A stretch of DNA of 26,335 nucleotides from Kocuria sp. (GTDB taxonomy: Bacteria > Actinomycetota > Actinomycetes > Actinomycetales > Micrococcaceae): NCBI GenBank assembly GCA_030453435.1, contig JAKDKI010000003.1, positions 1 to 26,335 on the forward strand, written 5' to 3'. The notes beneath the pieces are model-generated. The model saw nothing but the letters and a program-made list of their open reading frames with translations, had not been told where the DNA came from and searched no databases. The position numbers were made by a program, and so were the translations under genes. This document shows positions 24,787 through 26,335 of this stretch, piece after piece. Position 1 is the stretch's first letter; each line of letters opens with the position of its first letter.

Positions 24787-25788
24787 CTACAACGACCGTG
24801 CTGGATCAGGCGTAGCCGGACGGACTCGATCCGCATCAACTTGCGTACGCGGCGCTGTGACCTGGCGCGCGTTGCCGCGTTCCACCAGACGCGCAAGATC
24901 GGCGCTGTCGGCAACCAGTGACGCGGTGCCTTCCCGCAGCAACCGATGCGGTCCGACGCTCGCGGCGCTCGTCACCGGGCCAGGCACTGCTCCCACCTTT
25001 CGGCCCAGCTCGAAAGCGTGCTGCGCCACCTCCAACGAGCCTGACCGACCTGCCGCCTCGACGATCACCGTCGTAGACGCGAGCGCCGCCAATAGTCGCC
25101 CGCGAGCGATGAACCGATGCCGTGTGGGAACAGCACCAGGCGGCACCTCGCTGGCGAGAAGCCCGACATCGGCCACGCGTTCGAGTAGGTCGCGGTGGCC
25201 AGCAGGGTAAGGACGGTCGACGCCGGTGGCGAGGATCGCGATGGTGTCGCCACCTGCCGCGAGGGCGGCTTGGTGCGCGGCATCTTCGATCCCGTAGGCG
25301 CCGCCAGCGACGACCACTCGTTCATCCGCGGCCGTCGAAGCGGCGAGTTCGCGGGCAACATGGTCGCCGTAGGAAGTGGATGCGCGTGACCCGGTGATCG
25401 TGACGAAGTCCTGCAACGGTCGGGCGAGGAACGACGAGGCACCGCGCGTCCACAACACGTAGGGAGCGAGATCGAAAAGGTCGTTGAGGGCGACGGGCCA
25501 GTCGGCGTCGCCTGGGACGAGAACATGGATGCCTGACTGCTGAGCCTGTTCGAGACGGGCGGCGATGTCCTTCGCCACAGGTGCGTCGAAGTGGTCGCGC
25601 CAGACCTGCGCGTCGATGGCGCTGAGACCCACCACCGCGCCGTCACGCTCAGCAAGCCGGAGCGTCTCCATCGCTCCGAGACCATTCAGGACTCGGCCCG
25701 TCACCGGATCATTGGGCTCGACAAGCATGAACAACACCATCCGCGCGGTTCGCTCGTCACCTGCAACATCACTCAAGCCAGCCATCAT
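24787..25788 (-). CDS. dprA: DprA/Smf-like DNA-processing protein
   Basis: A 333-residue protein with the DprA Rossmann-like domain. It shows TITGSRASTSYG (130-141), VAGGAYGIEDAAHQAAL (160-176), ILATGVDRPYP (185-195), SEVPPGAVPTRHRFIARGRLLAALA (213-237, aligning with the usual SExPxGxxP...RNRxI block) and the AGRSGSLEVA segment (246-255). The usual FPxRNR is changed to TRHRFIARGR, and no clear C-terminal winged-helix domain follows, so it is a divergent member. DprA binds incoming single-stranded DNA and loads RecA. On a conjugative element it could protect or process the entering strand. The ATG has a GAGAAG stretch upstream. It is convergent with the membrane protein gene, with 34 nt between them and no visible terminator hairpin. 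Confidence 0.85.
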   Translation of the reverse strand: MMAGLSDVAGDERTARMVLFMLVEPNDPVTGRVLNGLGAMETLRLAERDGAVVGLSAIDAQVWRDHFDAPVAKDIAARLEQAQQSGIHVLVPGDADWPVALNDLFDLAPYVLWTRGASSFLARPLQDFVTITGSRASTSYGDHVARELAASTAADERVVVAGGAYGIEDAAHQAALAAGGDTIAILATGVDRPYPAGHRDLLERVADVGLLASEVPPGAVPTRHRFIARGRLLAALASTTVIVEAAGRSGSLEVAQHAFELGRKVGAVPGPVTSAASVGPHRLLREGTASLVADSADLARLVERGNARQVTAPRTQVDADRVRPATPDPARSL

Positions 25789-25871
25789 CGGTTCTTCTCG
25801 GCGTTCGATGCCGATGAGGTACGCACGCGCTCCCAGGCCTGAACCGTGGAATCGAGTCCGTCGGAAGGTGT

Positions 25872-26335
25872 CTATGACCGTTCGCTGGGGTCGTCCGCGA
25901 TGAGCCCCGCTTCGACGAGGGACACACGCACCGCCTTGCGACCAACTCCCATCCGACGGCCGATCGCACGCATCGAGACGCCCGCTCGCGCCAGCCGCAC
26001 GGCCTCCGCCTTCTCGTCGACTCCCAGCCCCGGTCGGCGGCTTGGGACGTTGCGACGGCGAAGGTGGGAGAACACTGTGGCGCGGTGGATGCCGTACCTC
26101 TCAGCGAGAGCCTTCACACCCATCCCGGCCAGGTAATCGCCGACGAGCGCGTCCACCTCGGAGGCGGTGAGAAAAGTTTGAGCCGTCTCGACAGTCCTCA
26201 CCACAGGGCCGCGATCGTCCCTCGGAGCGGGGTTCTCGGGCCGTCGGGAGACCGCGTAGACCCCACGGTTCAGGCGGTTGACCAGGGTTTTCGTCTTGGG
26301 GGCGGAGTTGCCAAACGTGCTACTCAGGCACCCCA
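25872..26335 (-). CDS. Double helix-turn-helix DNA-binding protein, 5' end outside the window
   Basis: The frame is open from the window edge to the stop at 25872, giving at least 153 residues. The GTG at 26204 gives a minimal 110-residue version, but the upstream codons also look coding (for example TLVNRLNRGVYAVSRRPENP), so the real start is probably beyond 26335. Two resolvase-like HTH units are visible. One is around LTASEVDALVGDYLAGMG-VKALAERYGIHRATVFSHL, and the second around AVRLARAGVSMRAIGRRMGVGRKAVRVSL. The family resembles the DNA-binding part of Hin/resolvase recombinases, without a visible catalytic domain in this part. It lies 83 nt upstream of dprA in the same orientation and may regulate it. 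Confidence 0.7.
   Translation of the reverse strand, partial: GCLSSTFGNSAPKTKTLVNRLNRGVYAVSRRPENPAPRDDRGPVVRTVETAQTFLTASEVDALVGDYLAGMGVKALAERYGIHRATVFSHLRRRNVPSRRPGLGVDEKAEAVRLARAGVSMRAIGRRMGVGRKAVRVSLVEAGLIADDPSERS

Noticed and set aside
1..26335. CRISPR arrays, tRNA or rRNA genes, complete insertion sequences
   Set aside because: No regularly spaced repeats, no tRNA-like cloverleaf, and no transposase frames were found on reading the gaps and frames.

Overview
The window is high-GC DNA from what looks like an actinobacterium, probably a Micrococcales-type genus. The evidence is strong GC bias in third codon positions, actinobacterial-style relatives for the MobF relaxase, GTG starts, and a probable leaderless promoter. 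Taxonomy is inferred from style, not from a marker gene. The region reads as cargo and backbone of a conjugative or integrative mobile element that carries two anti-phage systems. There are no gene-free stretches over 300 bases.

Left part (1-15.2 kb, all on the minus strand, so read right to left): a tightly packed seven-gene operon. In transcription order it encodes a small excisionase/MerR-type HTH protein, a C5-cytosine DNA methyltransferase, the SNF2-type helicase DrmD, the large adenine methyltransferase DrmMI, the helicase DrmA, the DUF1998 protein DrmB and the phospholipase-D-fold protein DrmC. Starts and stops overlap or nearly touch throughout (GTGA, ATGA, 4 nt, 0 nt, ATGA, 17 nt overlap). 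This is a class 1 DISARM system (drmD-drmMI-drmA-drmB-drmC). It is preceded in the same operon by a cytosine methyltransferase of the kind (PF00145) that defines class 2, so the operon carries both methylation chemistries.

Middle part (15.2-20.2 kb): a second, different C5-cytosine methyltransferase (minus strand) diverges from a full-length MobF relaxase-helicase (TraA/TrwC type, plus strand). Their shared 263-nt intergenic region contains several inverted repeats and is the best place in the window to look for an oriT and for the promoters of the transfer genes.

Right part (20.2-26.3 kb): directly after the relaxase comes a three-gene type II CBASS operon. It encodes a patatin-like phospholipase effector (CapV), a cGAS/DncV-like nucleotidyltransferase with a C-terminal glycine, and an E2-E1 fusion (Cap2). 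No JAB-type protease (Cap3) is visible. After it the element backbone resumes with a small two-TM membrane protein (plus strand) behind an unusual leader with two adjacent UUCG-tetraloop hairpins. A DprA-like protein and a double-HTH DNA-binding protein that runs off the right edge follow on the minus strand.

How it fits together (inference): a transfer backbone (cytosine methyltransferase, relaxase, small membrane protein, DprA, HTH protein) has picked up CBASS in the slot just behind the relaxase gene and DISARM next to the backbone methyltransferase. DISARM would attack incoming DNA lacking the right methylation, and CBASS would kill infected cells by membrane phospholipid degradation if the first layer fails.
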